Part shown: positions 1-10,858 of the stretch, one piece after another
How positions within the stretch are numbered: position 1 is the first letter of the stretch
How the letters are laid out: every line of letters starts with the position of its first letter
Assembly (NCBI RefSeq): GCF_001540865.1
Contig: NC_033621.1
Span: 584,466 to 648,465, forward strand
Length of the DNA stretch: 64,000 nt
Direction of reading: 5' to 3'
From: Ananas comosus
Lineage: Eukaryota; Streptophyta; Magnoliopsida; Poales; Bromeliaceae
The notes under the pieces: model-generated
Seen by the model: only the letters and a program-made list of their open reading frames with translations
What the model was told of the DNA's origin: nothing
The model's database searches: none
Position numbers and translations under genes: made by a program

Positions 1-215
1 ATATTTAAACTCAATTATTAATTTTTGTATGTCCGTGGTATATGAGTCCGCATTTAAAAATTTCATACCCACCCTTCTCACGAATCTCACCCTCAACAGC
101 CTGTGGGGTCATTGATATTAATATATCGACAATAAATCGTGCATCCAATTTCCAGGAAGTTTTAGTCATGCCCGGAATCAGAAATTAGTCAGTAAATTAG
201 CCAATGAGTCGCATG
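1..215. repeat. Direct duplicate of 2,015-2,221, ending at an N
   Basis: Positions 1-215 repeat 2,015-2,221 in the same orientation, with scattered substitutions and one roughly 9-base length difference near 80-95. The repeat breaks off at the single N at 216, while the downstream copy continues. The simplest reading is a contig end that overlaps nearby sequence (possibly the other haplotype) and was joined by an N, not a biological duplication. No gene is visible in it. Confidence 0.75.
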
Positions 216-741
216 NAAACCGATTCATGCGAACCAAACAAAATTAACCGGATTTGATCAAACCGATTCCCATTCCATACCCAAAATGGATGAACCAAAC
301 AAACCCTAAATATAATTGTGACAATAAATGACTATTAGTTAACAGAGCTATTAATTTTAATATAATCTTTAATTTAATTAAATAAAAAAATATCTAAAAA
401 ATTTAGAAGTTATGAAAATACTAAATAAAAAATAAAAATAAACTCAGAGATGAGAGAGTATTATTGCCAAAAAGTTTTTTAAAAAACAGGTTACTCATCA
501 TACTTTTAAAATTAAATAAAAATATATTTTTAAAATTTTTTATATATAAAGTATGCAAATTATAAAAATTTTGGAGGGGTCACGGCCCCCTCAGCCCCTG
601 CATAACTTCGCCCCTGATTAGGTCTCATCCCGTTTAGGTACTGATGTTATCGTTAGTTCAGCCCTAATCAAACGAATATTCCAAAATTTATCAGACGATG
701 TAAGATTTATTTCACATTTTCAGCTAATAACATAATTTCAT

Positions 742-1669
742 GAGTAGAGTTACTATACTATCGAAAGTATAGAGAATCTGATACTTTTCACTTTTTAACC
801 CTTAGGGCCCGTTTGGTTCGAGTTATGTAATATTACAAAGTATCTCGACATATCCAGGTATTTTGGATTTCGGCGTGAGATTACTACTAATGCTACATTA
901 GAGCGTTTGGTTTAATACAGTAATGTAATACTAGATTACAGTGTTTATAGCATTAATATGTTTGGTTCAGTTTATAAAATTTAGTAATCCTGACATAAAA
1001 GTATAGTTTTTTTTCAAAATTGCCCTTGTTGTGGTCATTTGAATATTATTTTTTGCGAAAATGACGAATGGAGGGAAGGAGATCGTGATGATTACTTGGG
1101 AGGACGACGCAATAGAAGATGATAGGTGTTCGTGCGAGAGAGAGAGAGAGAGAGAGAGACGTCCAGAGAGAGAGAGCGAGAGAAAGCGGCGTGCGAGAGA
1201 GAGGGCCGGGGGGAAGGCGAGATAGAGATGAAAATAATGCTGTTAATTAGATTTGGGGTTGTTGGAGGGTAAAATTGTCATTTTACATAATATGTAGTAT
1301 TAACGGGTTTTAGTAATGCAAGATACACGACCCCCCTCTCGTTAATATTTTCGATGTAATCCTGCTCGATTTGTAATCCTACATTAACGACTAGATTACA
1401 TAGCGGATTAACCAAACATAGTTATCCTGGCAGGATTGCCTGTAATCCTGCCAGGATAACTCGAACCAAACGCACCCTTAGATCAGACTTTTTAATCATT
1501 TTTAATCTTTGGATTAATACTATTACCCAGTGGGAACCACTCAAGCTTAGAATACTACTCAACTCTAGGGGGGACCGCAATCATTCCAACCGCACAATTC
1601 TTGATCCAATAATCAAAAATCGAAAATATCAAATTCTCTATGCTTCCGATAATATATTAGCTCTACACT
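742..1669. mobile_element. MITE split by a second MITE
   Basis: The ends are an imperfect terminal inverted repeat: GAGTAGAG at 742 and CTCTACACT at about 1,661-1,669, each followed inward by a 'tactatcgaaagtatagag'-like stretch. The element is closely matched by the uninterrupted copy at 29,037-29,287. The inner element at 805-1,477 interrupts it at a TTA. There is no coding capacity. Confidence 0.7.
805..1477. mobile_element. PIF/Harbinger-type (Tourist-like) MITE
   Basis: The element begins GGGCCCGTTTGGTTCGAGTT and ends AACTCGAACCAAACGCACCC, so the termini are inverted repeats. It is flanked by TTA on both sides (802-804 and 1,478-1,480), the target-site duplication typical of PIF/Harbinger elements. 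A GA-rich microsatellite lies at about 1,137-1,205. There is no transposase, so it is non-autonomous. Confidence 0.8.
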
Positions 1670-1738
1670 AATTTCGTTACCAATTGTAATAATTTGATCC
1701 TTTATAGGAATAACTCGTCAGGCTTTGTACCATGGATC

Positions 1739-1998
1739 GGACAAAAATTTGCTGGGCATCGCCCCCAAACTAGTAGTTTGGGGACGATGCGGGACGATGC
1801 GGCTGGGCGCCACGTGACCCATCCCACGGTTGCCCTCCTCTCCCTCTGCTCCTTTCTCTCTCTCTCTCTCTAAAAACACATGGCATCAAATTTTTTTTTT
1901 CTTTCCTTTCATGGGTGCCGTCAGATGGGCCATGTGGCACCCATCCGCATTATCCCCAAACTAAATAGTTTGGGGACAATGCCAGCAAATTTTTATCC
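1739..1998. mobile_element. Mutator-type MITE with 9-bp target duplication
   Basis: A 260-bp element with inverted termini of about 110 bp (GGACAAAAATTTGCTGG at the left; CCAGCAAATTTTTATCC at the right). It is flanked by a perfect 9-bp direct repeat, CCATGGATC, at 1,730-1,738 and 1,999-2,007. A 9-bp duplication with long inverted repeats is the Mutator-like signature. It is non-coding. Confidence 0.82.
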
Positions 1999-2543
1999 CC
2001 ATGGATCCAAAAATATTTAAATTCAATTATTAATTTTTGTATGTCCGTGGTATATGAGTCCGCATTTAACAATTTCATACCCATCCTTCTCACCCTCAAC
2101 AGCCTGTGGGCTCATTGATATTAATATATCAACAATAAATCGTGCATCCAATTTCCAGGAAGTTTTAGTCATGCCCAGAATCAGTAAATTAGTCAGTAAA
2201 TTAGCCAATGAGTCGCATGTCATTTATGATGAGTGCAACTTAAATTTTTGCGAGGGAGATATAAAAGAAAAAAAAAATGATTCACGACTAAGATCAAGAT
2301 ATTTAATCCATAATTTGACTTTACAAACTAATATTCTAGCAAGTAAGATAAACCCACGTGCTCATATCAAGGATACATAACCCCAAGAGTCAACCCGGAA
2401 AATTTGTGGCCAATGATAATAACCTCATTATAAGCTCCTTCTAGGAAGATAACATAAAAAGGGATGTGAAAATCATTATTGGCCAAAATGAAAAAAAAAA
2501 AAAAGTTGGAATAATAATTCAAACTTAATTAAAATATAGTTAC

Positions 2544-2855
2544 TGTCACATCCCAATAATCTCACATCGAATATAAATGAGAATGTGATTGAATATATAA
2601 GAGACTTAGACATTAATAATAATAACTGAACTTAAGCATTTTGGGCTGGTGGTTGGGTCCAACGAGTTATTGTTGTTAGTGAGCTGCGTCGTTACATTTG
2701 GTATCAGAGCCAGTTTACCCGCTGAAAATGTGTGGCGAGTCTCGGCTGAGCAAGAGTCTGAATTACAAGATGACCAGCTATGTCAGGGTCTGGATGACAA
2801 GGCACTAGTAATAATAATTGGGCTTAAGACTAGTGGGTCAGGTCGGGTCGTTACA
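2544..2855 (+). mobile_element. Small LTR (TRIM-like) element nested in the 5' LTR
   Basis: This block is absent from the 3' LTR of the host element, so it inserted later. It starts TGTCACATCCC and contains CGTCGTTACA followed directly by TTTGGTATCAGAGCC, an LTR end joined to a tRNA-Met primer site. It finishes with GGGTCGTTACA, apparently the end of a truncated second LTR. The flanks GTTAC (2,539-2,543) and ATTAC (2,856-2,860) could be a 5-bp target duplication with one change. Its size and lack of coding fit a TRIM; the exact family is not identified. Confidence 0.65.
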
Positions 2856-3674
2856 ATTACAGATAAGTTTAAATCTTTTATTTGATTATGATTAGGATAT
2901 GTAATTATCCAAAGTAAACGTTGAATTTATTATCTATTATAATTTAGTGGCTATATATATAGTCAGGCATGAATTAATTTGATGAATAAGTCATAGTAAA
3001 CATGATTGCACAAGTGTTGCCCAAAATGTAATTGCTTTATTAATAAAATATTAGTTTAGGTATCTTCTCCTCCTCCAATATCTCTTCTCCATATTATTTT
3101 GATCTATTTTAGATCTTGGGTTATATAATTGGTATCAGCACAAATACCAGTTCTAATAACAAGTAGTATCAGAGAAAATTACGCTTCCAACAAGTGGTAT
3201 CAGAGCCAGAAAGTACCATGTGACTTATAAACCAGATGACGACATATTCGAAAAAAACATAGATGCACTGTATCGGATAGTTACGTCAAAGTCAACCGAC
3301 TCATAGCAGATTGACGAAGGTGACGTTCAGGTGAAACCAAAGTGAAGGAATCGCTTTGAAGAAGTTGGCCTCCACATAGCACACGACAGCAGGTGGTTGT
3401 GACGACGAAAAGAGAGTGAGGAGAGCTCGTGAAGAGATCCAAGAAGGCTTGACTAGATAGCCAGGAGGGCTAGTCAAGCAAGCCGAAACACAGAAAATTC
3501 GGCGAGATCTCGACGAATTAAGGACGTCATTCAAACCGGAAGGTATAAATCTGAAACTTGTTTTTCGGATTTTCAAGTTTCGTTATGTATTTAGATAGTT
3601 GGTTTATTCAACCTGGCTTACCAAAGTTCGATAGAACGAACTTTAAACGATGAAAAATCATAATATGATGTTTT

Positions 3675-4362
3675 TTAGAATCTCAAAATTTGTGGGATGT
3701 AGTGGAGAATTGTAATTATGAAAAAGAATTTGGTAGAGAAGAATTTAGTAAAAGAGATAGAGAAATTCTATTATATATTTTTAAAGCAGTGGATCTATCG
3801 TTGGTTGAAAAATTTTCAACGATAAAGACGGCACGAGAAGCGCGGAGAATACTATCGAAAATTGGAGGAGAATATTTGCTGGAAGATAATAAAATTCAAG
3901 AAAAAAAAATTCAACCCAACAACGAAGATACTGAAGGCCCCAATTTGCAAAGAAATTTGGAAAGAAAAGTCTGATCAAAATCACGAAAAAGATCAGATAC
4001 GTGAAGAATATGTTAATGATCAAAACAGTGCAACTCAGATTGACGAGAAAGTTCACAAGGACGATATGATTAAAAAATTTTCCATCGATGAAATAATTAC
4101 GCATCAAGACAAAGAGGAAATTGACTCTTTATATAATGTGAATGAAGAAAAGAAAATAGTAGACGAAAATATAGTATTAAAAATACAAAATTTTGATACG
4201 ATACAAGACGCACACATTGAAATCAGCGAACCCAAAATATCAAATTCAGATATTCGCAAGAACGTGCAAATCTTTAAGGATGATGTGGATAATCAGTATT
4301 ACAGGTGGCAAAGATTCTGTGTATGGCAACATTATTGGACGGGCGTCATGTTGCACAACTAG
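3675..4362 (+). pseudogene. Decayed copia-type gag (UBN2-like) frame
   Basis: The frame reads LWDVVEN followed by a helix-rich stretch with KRDREILLYIFKAVD and ending near KTAREARRILSKIGGE. This is the pattern of the UBN2 gag region of plant Ty1-copia elements. The first frame stops at 3,974; a second, shifted frame (3,862-4,362) continues as a lysine- and glutamate-rich tail, consistent with a frameshift in an A-rich tract. No CCHC zinc knuckle is seen. It is inferred to be inactive. Confidence 0.6.
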
Positions 4363-4911
4363 AACACGACGACAACAACAGCGACAGAGATTGCAAAATT
4401 AAAGTGTGCGTTTCACGGAGTTCACAGTTTGAAGATAAAGTTTGGATTAAGGAAGGATGTTGGAATAATAATCCAAACTTAATTAAAATATAGTTATAAA
4501 TAAGTTTAAATTTTTTATTTGATTATGATTAGGATATGTAATTATCCAAAGTAAAAGTTGAATTTATTATCTGTTATAATTTGGTGGCTATATATAGTTA
4601 AGCATGGATTAATTAGATAAATAAGCCATAGTAGATATGACGGCATAGATGTTGTCCAGAATGTAATTGCTTTATTAATAAAGTAGTAGTTTAAGTATTT
4701 TCTCCCTCCTTCAATATCTTTTCTTCATATTATTTTGTTCTATTTTAGATCTTGGATTATATAATTGGTATCAGCAAAAATATCAGTTCCAATAACAAGT
4801 GTATCTAAGAAAATCACGCTTCCAACAAAAGGAAAAAAAAGAAAAAAGAAAGAAATTACATAATAAAATTGATGTAAACATGGAAACTAAAAAAAAAGGG
4901 GGGGGTAAAAT

Positions 4912-6777
4912 TTAGGTCATGTTCTCCACATGAGAATTGAGTGCCCATCCCCCGCTTCCATGGAAGGGGAATTGGTTCTTGTTAGTCTCTGCATTAGCTA
5001 GAGCTCCCTCTATTGCTTTTTCCACCTCCGAAACCGACATCTACGCACAAAAATTATATGAAAAATCAGATAAGTTTTAATAAAATTGAAACATTCATAG
5101 TTAACGTAGTTCTTTGGATAGATCACCATTTGCACTTTATCCTTGATAAATAAATTTGCATCCGTAATCACTACGTTTAATTCATATAAAGCTTACCACT
5201 TAATCCCTTCTGTTATATATAGAGAGAGAGAGGGTGAAGTGCAAGATTTTTCAATATCAAATACATATAGTGATTTATTCAGGAGAATTATCTGCATTTT
5301 TAATGTTATTATGGCCCTTAAACATTTGAGTAAGGTAAAATTATTACAACTAGTTCATACTCTAGACATAATGAGAAGGAAAGTTCAACTTGTACGGATC
5401 TATTAATCTTCTCTTTGAAACTACTTTTTTCATATTTGCTTATATAATCCACATAGTAGTTTTGAATGTAAAATTTTCATCGAGGAACTGCTATCAATCA
5501 ATGCGCACCTTTGTTTCGATACTCATGACCGTCAACAAAACATGGCCAGAGAAATTAGACCGCATAGCTCGGGCCTTTACATCCATATTTTTCAAGCATC
5601 TAAGAGCTCCGATCATCGAGTCAATAGTGGATGATGGATTCGCCACCTCGAACTTCACCTTTACCCCTTCTACGTTCGCATCATCCCCTACTAACCTCGC
5701 CTTGAACTCCTCGTTGCGCCTTTGGAGTTCATTCCTCACTCCTTTGAGTTCGCGAATGTATAATGCAGCAGATTGGACGATGGAGTTCTTATCGCCCTAT
5801 AACAAGTTAAAATAACTTCTTGTGAGTAAAATCAAAGCTTAGATTGGCGAAGTTGTCAATAAGATATTAATTGGGTGAATGATTTGATTATGTTAGCCTT
5901 GCAGGATCCTTGTTTGTGGCCAAATGCACTAACTTTGTAATATAAGTAGATCGATTAACCGAGCTAGATTTTGGCTAATTTTATGTATATATATTTGGGT
6001 AAAAAGTGATCTGAAATGTAATTAAGACCACAATTTTCTTTAGATAGCCACATTGAAGCTTTATTATCTTGAAGTTATCCTTTAATTAAACTTTAACACG
6101 CTTGGAATAATTCTATCTTGCTCCAATTATACGAATTACAGAGAATCAGGCCACTGCATCTTTTCAAACAAAAATGTTACTTCATAATAGCACAATGCTA
6201 AAGGGGATTTCTCCAAATTACCCATTTTCTTCCTCTAATTCCTTAATTATCCATCTTAAATTTAAAAATTAAGTGCTCTTAAAGCCATAAATCCAATTAA
6301 GTGACCTCAAAAAAGAAAAAAGAGAAAAAGAAGTCCAACCTTTGATCTCGTCGAAAGAATAGAGTGTAAGTCCGCGTAGCTCTGACTCAACTTCTCCCTC
6401 CTCTGCCTCTCCCTCATCATGTGTCGGAACCCGCGGCTCCACTCCACTCCCTTACTCTCCTCTTTACCCCTCGGCATCGACCGCAGCAGCTCAATCACTC
6501 TCAGGTGGATGTTCCTACCACTACTACTGCTGCTACTGCCGCTACCACTACCATTACCCGATTTCGAATTCGAGCACTCGGTTGTCCACCCAAACTCGGG
6601 CCTCACATACTTCTCAAACGCGCTCCGCTTGACAGGTTGTGGATCCACCGGAATCGGGTCCAAACCGGCGCCGACGAGATTGAACGGCGCTTCAACTTCC
6701 GGAGACAGGGCCCATAGTGGCATTTCACCATGGAACTGTAACTCATCTTGGAAAGAATAGAAGGGATCCATTAACAT
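4912..6777 (-). CDS. bHLH transcription factor, bHLH92-like
   Basis: Three exons on the minus strand: 6777-6340, 5796-5509 and 5040-4912. All junctions are GT/AG and in phase 0, giving about 284 residues. The basic region (FRHMMRERQRREKLSQ, around residues 117-132) carries the His-Glu-Arg triad used to contact E-boxes and G-boxes. Helix 1, the loop and helix 2 continue across the first intron (LHSILSTRSK joined to GDKNSIVQSAALYIRELKG). An ACT-like beta segment follows. A serine/glycine run of about 20 residues lies before the domain. The organisation resembles the plant bHLH92 group, whose members respond to osmotic and salt stress; the function here is inferred from the family. The start is the first in-frame ATG after a GA-repeat leader. 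Confidence 0.88.
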
Positions 6778-6780
6778 CTT

Positions 6781-7225
6781 TCTCTCTCTCTCTCTCTCTC
6801 TCTCCCTCTATAACAATTAATCTCTCACTCTCCCCCTTTTCCCCTAGAATGGGATGTTGAGTTGCAAAGCTTACATTTTATAAATGGGTACACTGTGGTT
6901 CGTTTTTAAACCACGTGGTCAAATTGGGATTTGAAATTGGGTGGAGAGCTTAATTAGACCATGGAACAGTCAATTTTCGGGTTTGGAAAAAGAACACGTG
7001 AAAGTAATGGTTTATAATATTTCCTCGTGACGAAATGGATCATGAGTCCATCAGAATCGTCCGTTGATGATTGGTCAACGAATCTGGACCGTCCGTTCCG
7101 TGGGCCCATGAATTCGGAGGGGCGCTGAAGCTTCCACGTAAGTACTTGTGAGAATAAGTTATTAGCAGGGGAGAATAAGTCGTCTTAATAGAGAGAATAA
7201 TAACTCGGGACTTTGCCAACACGTG
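6781..7225 (-). promoter_or_regulatory. Promoter of the bHLH gene: GA leader, TATA box, three G-boxes
   Basis: Reading upstream from the bHLH start, a (GA)n tract on the mRNA strand (6,781-6,805) sits almost against the ATG. A TATAAAA box lies at 6,876-6,882. Three CACGTG G-boxes lie at 6,912-6,917, 6,995-7,000 and 7,220-7,225. G-boxes are binding sites for bHLH and bZIP proteins, so self- or ABA-type regulation is possible; that is inference. Confidence 0.6.
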
Positions 7226-7508
7226 GTGACATAATACTGGGGAAAAAATTCTAATATATAGAAATCTTTCTGTAGAATACAAAATTTGGCATTTCCATCA
7301 CATGAAGAAAACAGCTCCGTATTGAACCACCTTTGTTTAAGGAAGGAGCCAACGAGACTACATAACATGTCCAAAAAAAATATTGGACGCATTTGGTGTA
7401 CTGTAAACTAACTATAAATATATACATAAAAAATAAATTTTCGTAGCATAATAAATTATTTCAATGTTTTACATTATACAACATTAAATTATATATTATT
7501 TTGTGGTT

Positions 7509-7549
7509 TTTTTTTTTAGGAAAAGATAGCATGCTACCTGCTTCATTAA
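7509..7549 (-). repeat. LINE/SINE 3'-tail fragment
   Basis: A T-run followed by 'gatagcatgctacctgcttcatta' is the reverse complement of the LINE/SINE 3' tail seen elsewhere in the window (AATGAAGC..GGTAGCATGCTACC..A-run). Only about 40 bp is recognisable. Confidence 0.5.
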
Positions 7550-7982
7550 AACTGTCCAAAATATCCGATATACCATATCCAACCCGTACCCAATCCGGAC
7601 CCAAACCGGAACCGATAAAAAATAGATTGTATACGGGTAAAAAAAATTACTCATTAAAGTTTCGGATATGGGTCTAGATATTTTATACCCATATCCGATT
7701 TGGACTCGACCCAAACCCAACTTTTAAATGGGTAGGGTTTGGAATAGTTTTCAAATCTGGACCCGATAAAATATCCGATAATAAAAAAAAAAGATTTAAA
7801 CTTTTAAAGTTGAGGGATCAATTTTAATAGAATTTATATATGAAAGGTCTTTACAAATTTTCATCCTAGTAAAACAATGAAACATTAGCCGCTCTTTTAC
7901 TCTTTTCTTTCACTCCTTTTTCTAATTTTTTTTACTCTTTATTTTTTACTCATTATTTTTTTGTTTCATTTTCGCCTAAGTC

Positions 7983-8699
7983 TCCGTTTGGTTCGGGGAT
8001 AGGATTAAGTTCAGGGTTAAGGTGGGGTTAGAGTAATTTTGTGTTTGGGTGAGAATTGGGTTTAGTCCAGATATAGATAAAATAGTGTTTGGTTGGAGTT
8101 GATGAGATAGGAAAGATAATGGGTTATTATAAGTAGAAAATAATGATTTTGCCCTAATTTTAAAATTTAAATTTATATTTAAAATTTAAATAATTAAAAA
8201 TAATAATTTAAAATTTAAAATTTATAATTTTATTTTTAAATTCAAATTTAAAATTTAAAGTTATAAATATAAAATGTCAAATTTAAAATTTAAAAATAAT
8301 TAAAAATAATAATTAAAATTTTAAAATTTTAAAATTTAAAACTCAAAACTCAAAACTCAAAATTAAAATCTATATTTTTAAATCTCAAATTAAAAAATTT
8401 AAAGTTACAAAAATAAATTATCAAATTTAAAATTTAAATACTTAAAAATAATAATTTTTAAAAAAATTTAAAATTAAAATTTAAAATTTTTAAAAATAAA
8501 TATTAATTTTAAAATTAAAATATATAAATTTTTAAAATTTTAAATTTTAAAATTAAATTTATATTTATATTAAAAAATTAAATAGGGGTGGGATTAAGTT
8601 AATCCAACCCCTATTCCTGGGGCCTAACCCCGAACCAAATGGTGGGATTAAGTTAATCCCAACCCTATTCCTGGGGCCTAATCCCGAACCAAATGGTAG
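7983..8699. mobile_element. AT-rich MITE with GTTTGGTTCGGG ends
   Basis: The left end reads CCGTTTGGTTCGGGGAT and the right end ATCCCGAACCAAATGG, an inverted pair. The right terminus is tandemly doubled (about 8,587-8,640 and 8,641-8,697). The core is almost pure AATTTAAA-type sequence. There is no coding capacity. A clear target duplication was not found. Confidence 0.65.
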
Positions 8700-8830
8700 C
8701 TAAGTGTTTTTTATGAAATAATATTTTCATCGTTGTCATCATTAGCGATATTACTTCTCATAGGCATGGCACAAGTAAGTTTTTTCCAAATCCCTTCTCC
8801 AATCATAGTCGACAGCCTAATTTTTTTTAA

Positions 8831-9482
8831 GGCTAAATTACAGAAAACCCTCCTGTTAAAATCCGCTTTTTCACTTTTCCCCGCTGTCATTTAAAAACCT
8901 ACACTTTACCCCCTTGTAAAATGAAAAATGTGCACTTCACCCCCTGCCGTTAGCGATCCGTTAGGGTTCTGTTATAAAATATTTTTTTTATGCCAAAAAT
9001 ACCCCTCCGCCCTCTTCCCTCTTGCTTCACTTCCTCTGCCTCGCCGCCTCGCCCTCCTCCACTGCCTCGCCCTCGCCCACATCTCCGTTTGCGCCCACAA
9101 CCACCCCCTCGCCCTCCTTCGCCGCCTCGACTTCGCCCTTGTTGCCGTTGCCACCTCTCCATCTACACCCACCTCGATTTCCTCCGTACTGTCGCCAAAA
9201 TCGAGGGGCGACGAGGGTGTAGGAGGAGAAGGGGAGCATGTGGAGAAGAAAATGGAGAGAAATCGTGGCCGATCGAGGGGCAAACCGCAGCCGATCGAGT
9301 CCGCGGATGAGGAGAATGAGGGAGAAGACGAAAATAGCGAATGGCAAAATAGTCATTTTTCACACCATACCGCCCCTGTGCATATTTTTTATTTTACAAG
9401 GAGGCAAAGTGTATGTTTTTAAATGACAGGGAGAGAAAGTGAAAAAGCGAGCTTTGATAGGGGAATTTTTTGTAATTTAGCA
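8831..9482. mobile_element. Mutator-like element with GC-rich core (possible Pack-MULE)
   Basis: Inverted termini of about 150 bp (GGCTAAATTAC at the left, GTAATTTAGCA at the right) are flanked by TTTTTTTAA at 8,822-8,830 and 9,483-9,491. The core, about 9,000-9,330, is strikingly GC-rich and C/T-rich against AT-rich surroundings and is open in several frames at once, as low-complexity DNA is. No transposase was found. The core could be captured host sequence, or simply a family-specific low-complexity insert. Confidence 0.72.
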
Positions 9483-9491
9483 TTTTTTTAA

Positions 9492-10838
9492 TGAATATTC
9501 TATTTAGTAAACTTTTAAATTCCTCTTTATTTTTTCCTTTTTTTAATGTTAGTATGTAATATTAGTAATTATTATAACTTATATTCTCTTTACAGGGGGA
9601 GATTAGTTTGTCCACATACTATTTAATAAAGTTTATAAAAAAAATATATGTATACGGGTACCCGTACCCGATTTAGACCTGACAAGTATCCGATCTTAAA
9701 GGAATAGTATATGGGTAGTCACTACCCAGACCCGCTTAAATAGGTCCGACGGGTATATTAGTAACTTAAGTACCCAGATCCGGACCCGACCCGAAGTTAA
9801 ATGGGTAGGATATATATTTTTTTTTTTCTAACCATTTTTCGGGTACGGGTACAGTATATTAACTATCAAGGAGCATCACAGATTTTCCCGCAAGGAGCAA
9901 ATATCCATAGACCGAAAATGTTCCATCAGTATATTAACTATCAAGGAGCAAATATCCCGAAGAAGCAACAACTCCGTACAGAGTTCATTCTTACCCTCCC
10001 AAAAAGGAGCATCACACACATTTGTAATAAAAAGTAAAATTAATCATCATATAGAAGAGGTCAAAACTTTTTCTCATGAATATATATATTGACATAAGGA
10101 TATATCAGGCCCTTGCTACTGCTCATGCTATGAGACCATTAGATATGTTTTCCAATACCAAGAAGGTAAACTCTCAATCAAATTTCAATCTTTAATAAAT
10201 TAACTTGCGAGTTGCGATTTGTGTTTAGGCATCGCTTCCTGATTTCACAAGCATACTTTAGTTCTTGTGGATCTTCTATAATTTGCAAATCATTGCGAAA
10301 TGCTACAGTAATCAGACAAGTTTTAGAAAAAATTTATAGATTTCGCATGTATTTATGTGAAAAAAAAAAGAAAAATTCCTGTAAGAAATTACTAAGATTT
10401 TGACAAATTTGGATAAGCCCAAGCACCTAAAGTCCTTAAAGTGAAAAATTAAGCTTCTTCTTGTTAAGACTCCAGTGCGAAGTGACTTCCTTTGTCCTTT
10501 TTCTGAAAAATAGTATGGTGATAATCTGAGTTCTAGAGCTACCTAGATTACTAAAAAAATATGATCTAAAAGTAATTAAAAATTTCAGTTTATACATGAT
10601 ATGAATTTTGTTAGATCTCTCAGTACTACTAAACTTACAAATTGGATGAGACATCATTTAGTTGGATAGTATAAAGGCAATGTGCCACTAAATTTTTACT
10701 GCTATCCCTTTTTGTTTCGTACATGTATTTTCGATTTCTAAATGGTTTGAGGATGTAAATCATAACCAATTCGCTTCAATGTTTTTGCATAATTTTGAAC
10801 TGGTTAGAATTTCACAAATAAACAATCCCACATTGAAT
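9492..10838. other. Intergenic, no gene recognised
   Basis: This stretch is AT-rich. It contains GGGTACCCGTACCC-type repeats at about 9,650-9,860, related to those at 7,553-7,740. A 21-bp unit beginning TATATTAACTATCAAGGAGC occurs twice about 78 bp apart (from 9,854 and 9,932). The short open frames resemble no known protein family. Confidence 0.5.
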
Positions 10839-10858
10839 AATAATCAATAAGTAAAAAA

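Larger units (their letters stand above)
2504..4827 (+). mobile_element. Non-autonomous LTR retrotransposon (copia-like, gag remnant only)
   Basis: The two LTRs are 2,504-3,192 (interrupted by an insertion at 2,544-2,855) and 4,458-4,827. They align over about 370 bp, starting GTTGGAATAATAAT and ending CGCTTCCAACA, so the element shows TGTTGG...CCAACA termini. Just inside the 5' LTR is TGGTATCAGAGCC, the usual primer-binding site for initiator tRNA-Met. A purine run (TTAAGGAAGGA) precedes the 3' LTR. The internal region is only about 1.26 kb and holds a decayed gag-like frame but no protease, integrase or reverse transcriptase. Movement would need enzymes from a relative. Confidence 0.85.

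Noticed and set aside
2649..2885. 78-codon plus-strand frame
   Set aside because: Spans the interior of the small nested LTR element and its primer site; not a protein gene.
3301..3576. 91-codon minus-strand frame
   Set aside because: Lies inside the LTR element on the strand opposite to its gag and primer site, and has no domain.
8928..9422. Long overlapping frames on both strands
   Set aside because: Open in several frames because the DNA is GC-rich and low-complexity, and it lies inside a Mutator-like element.
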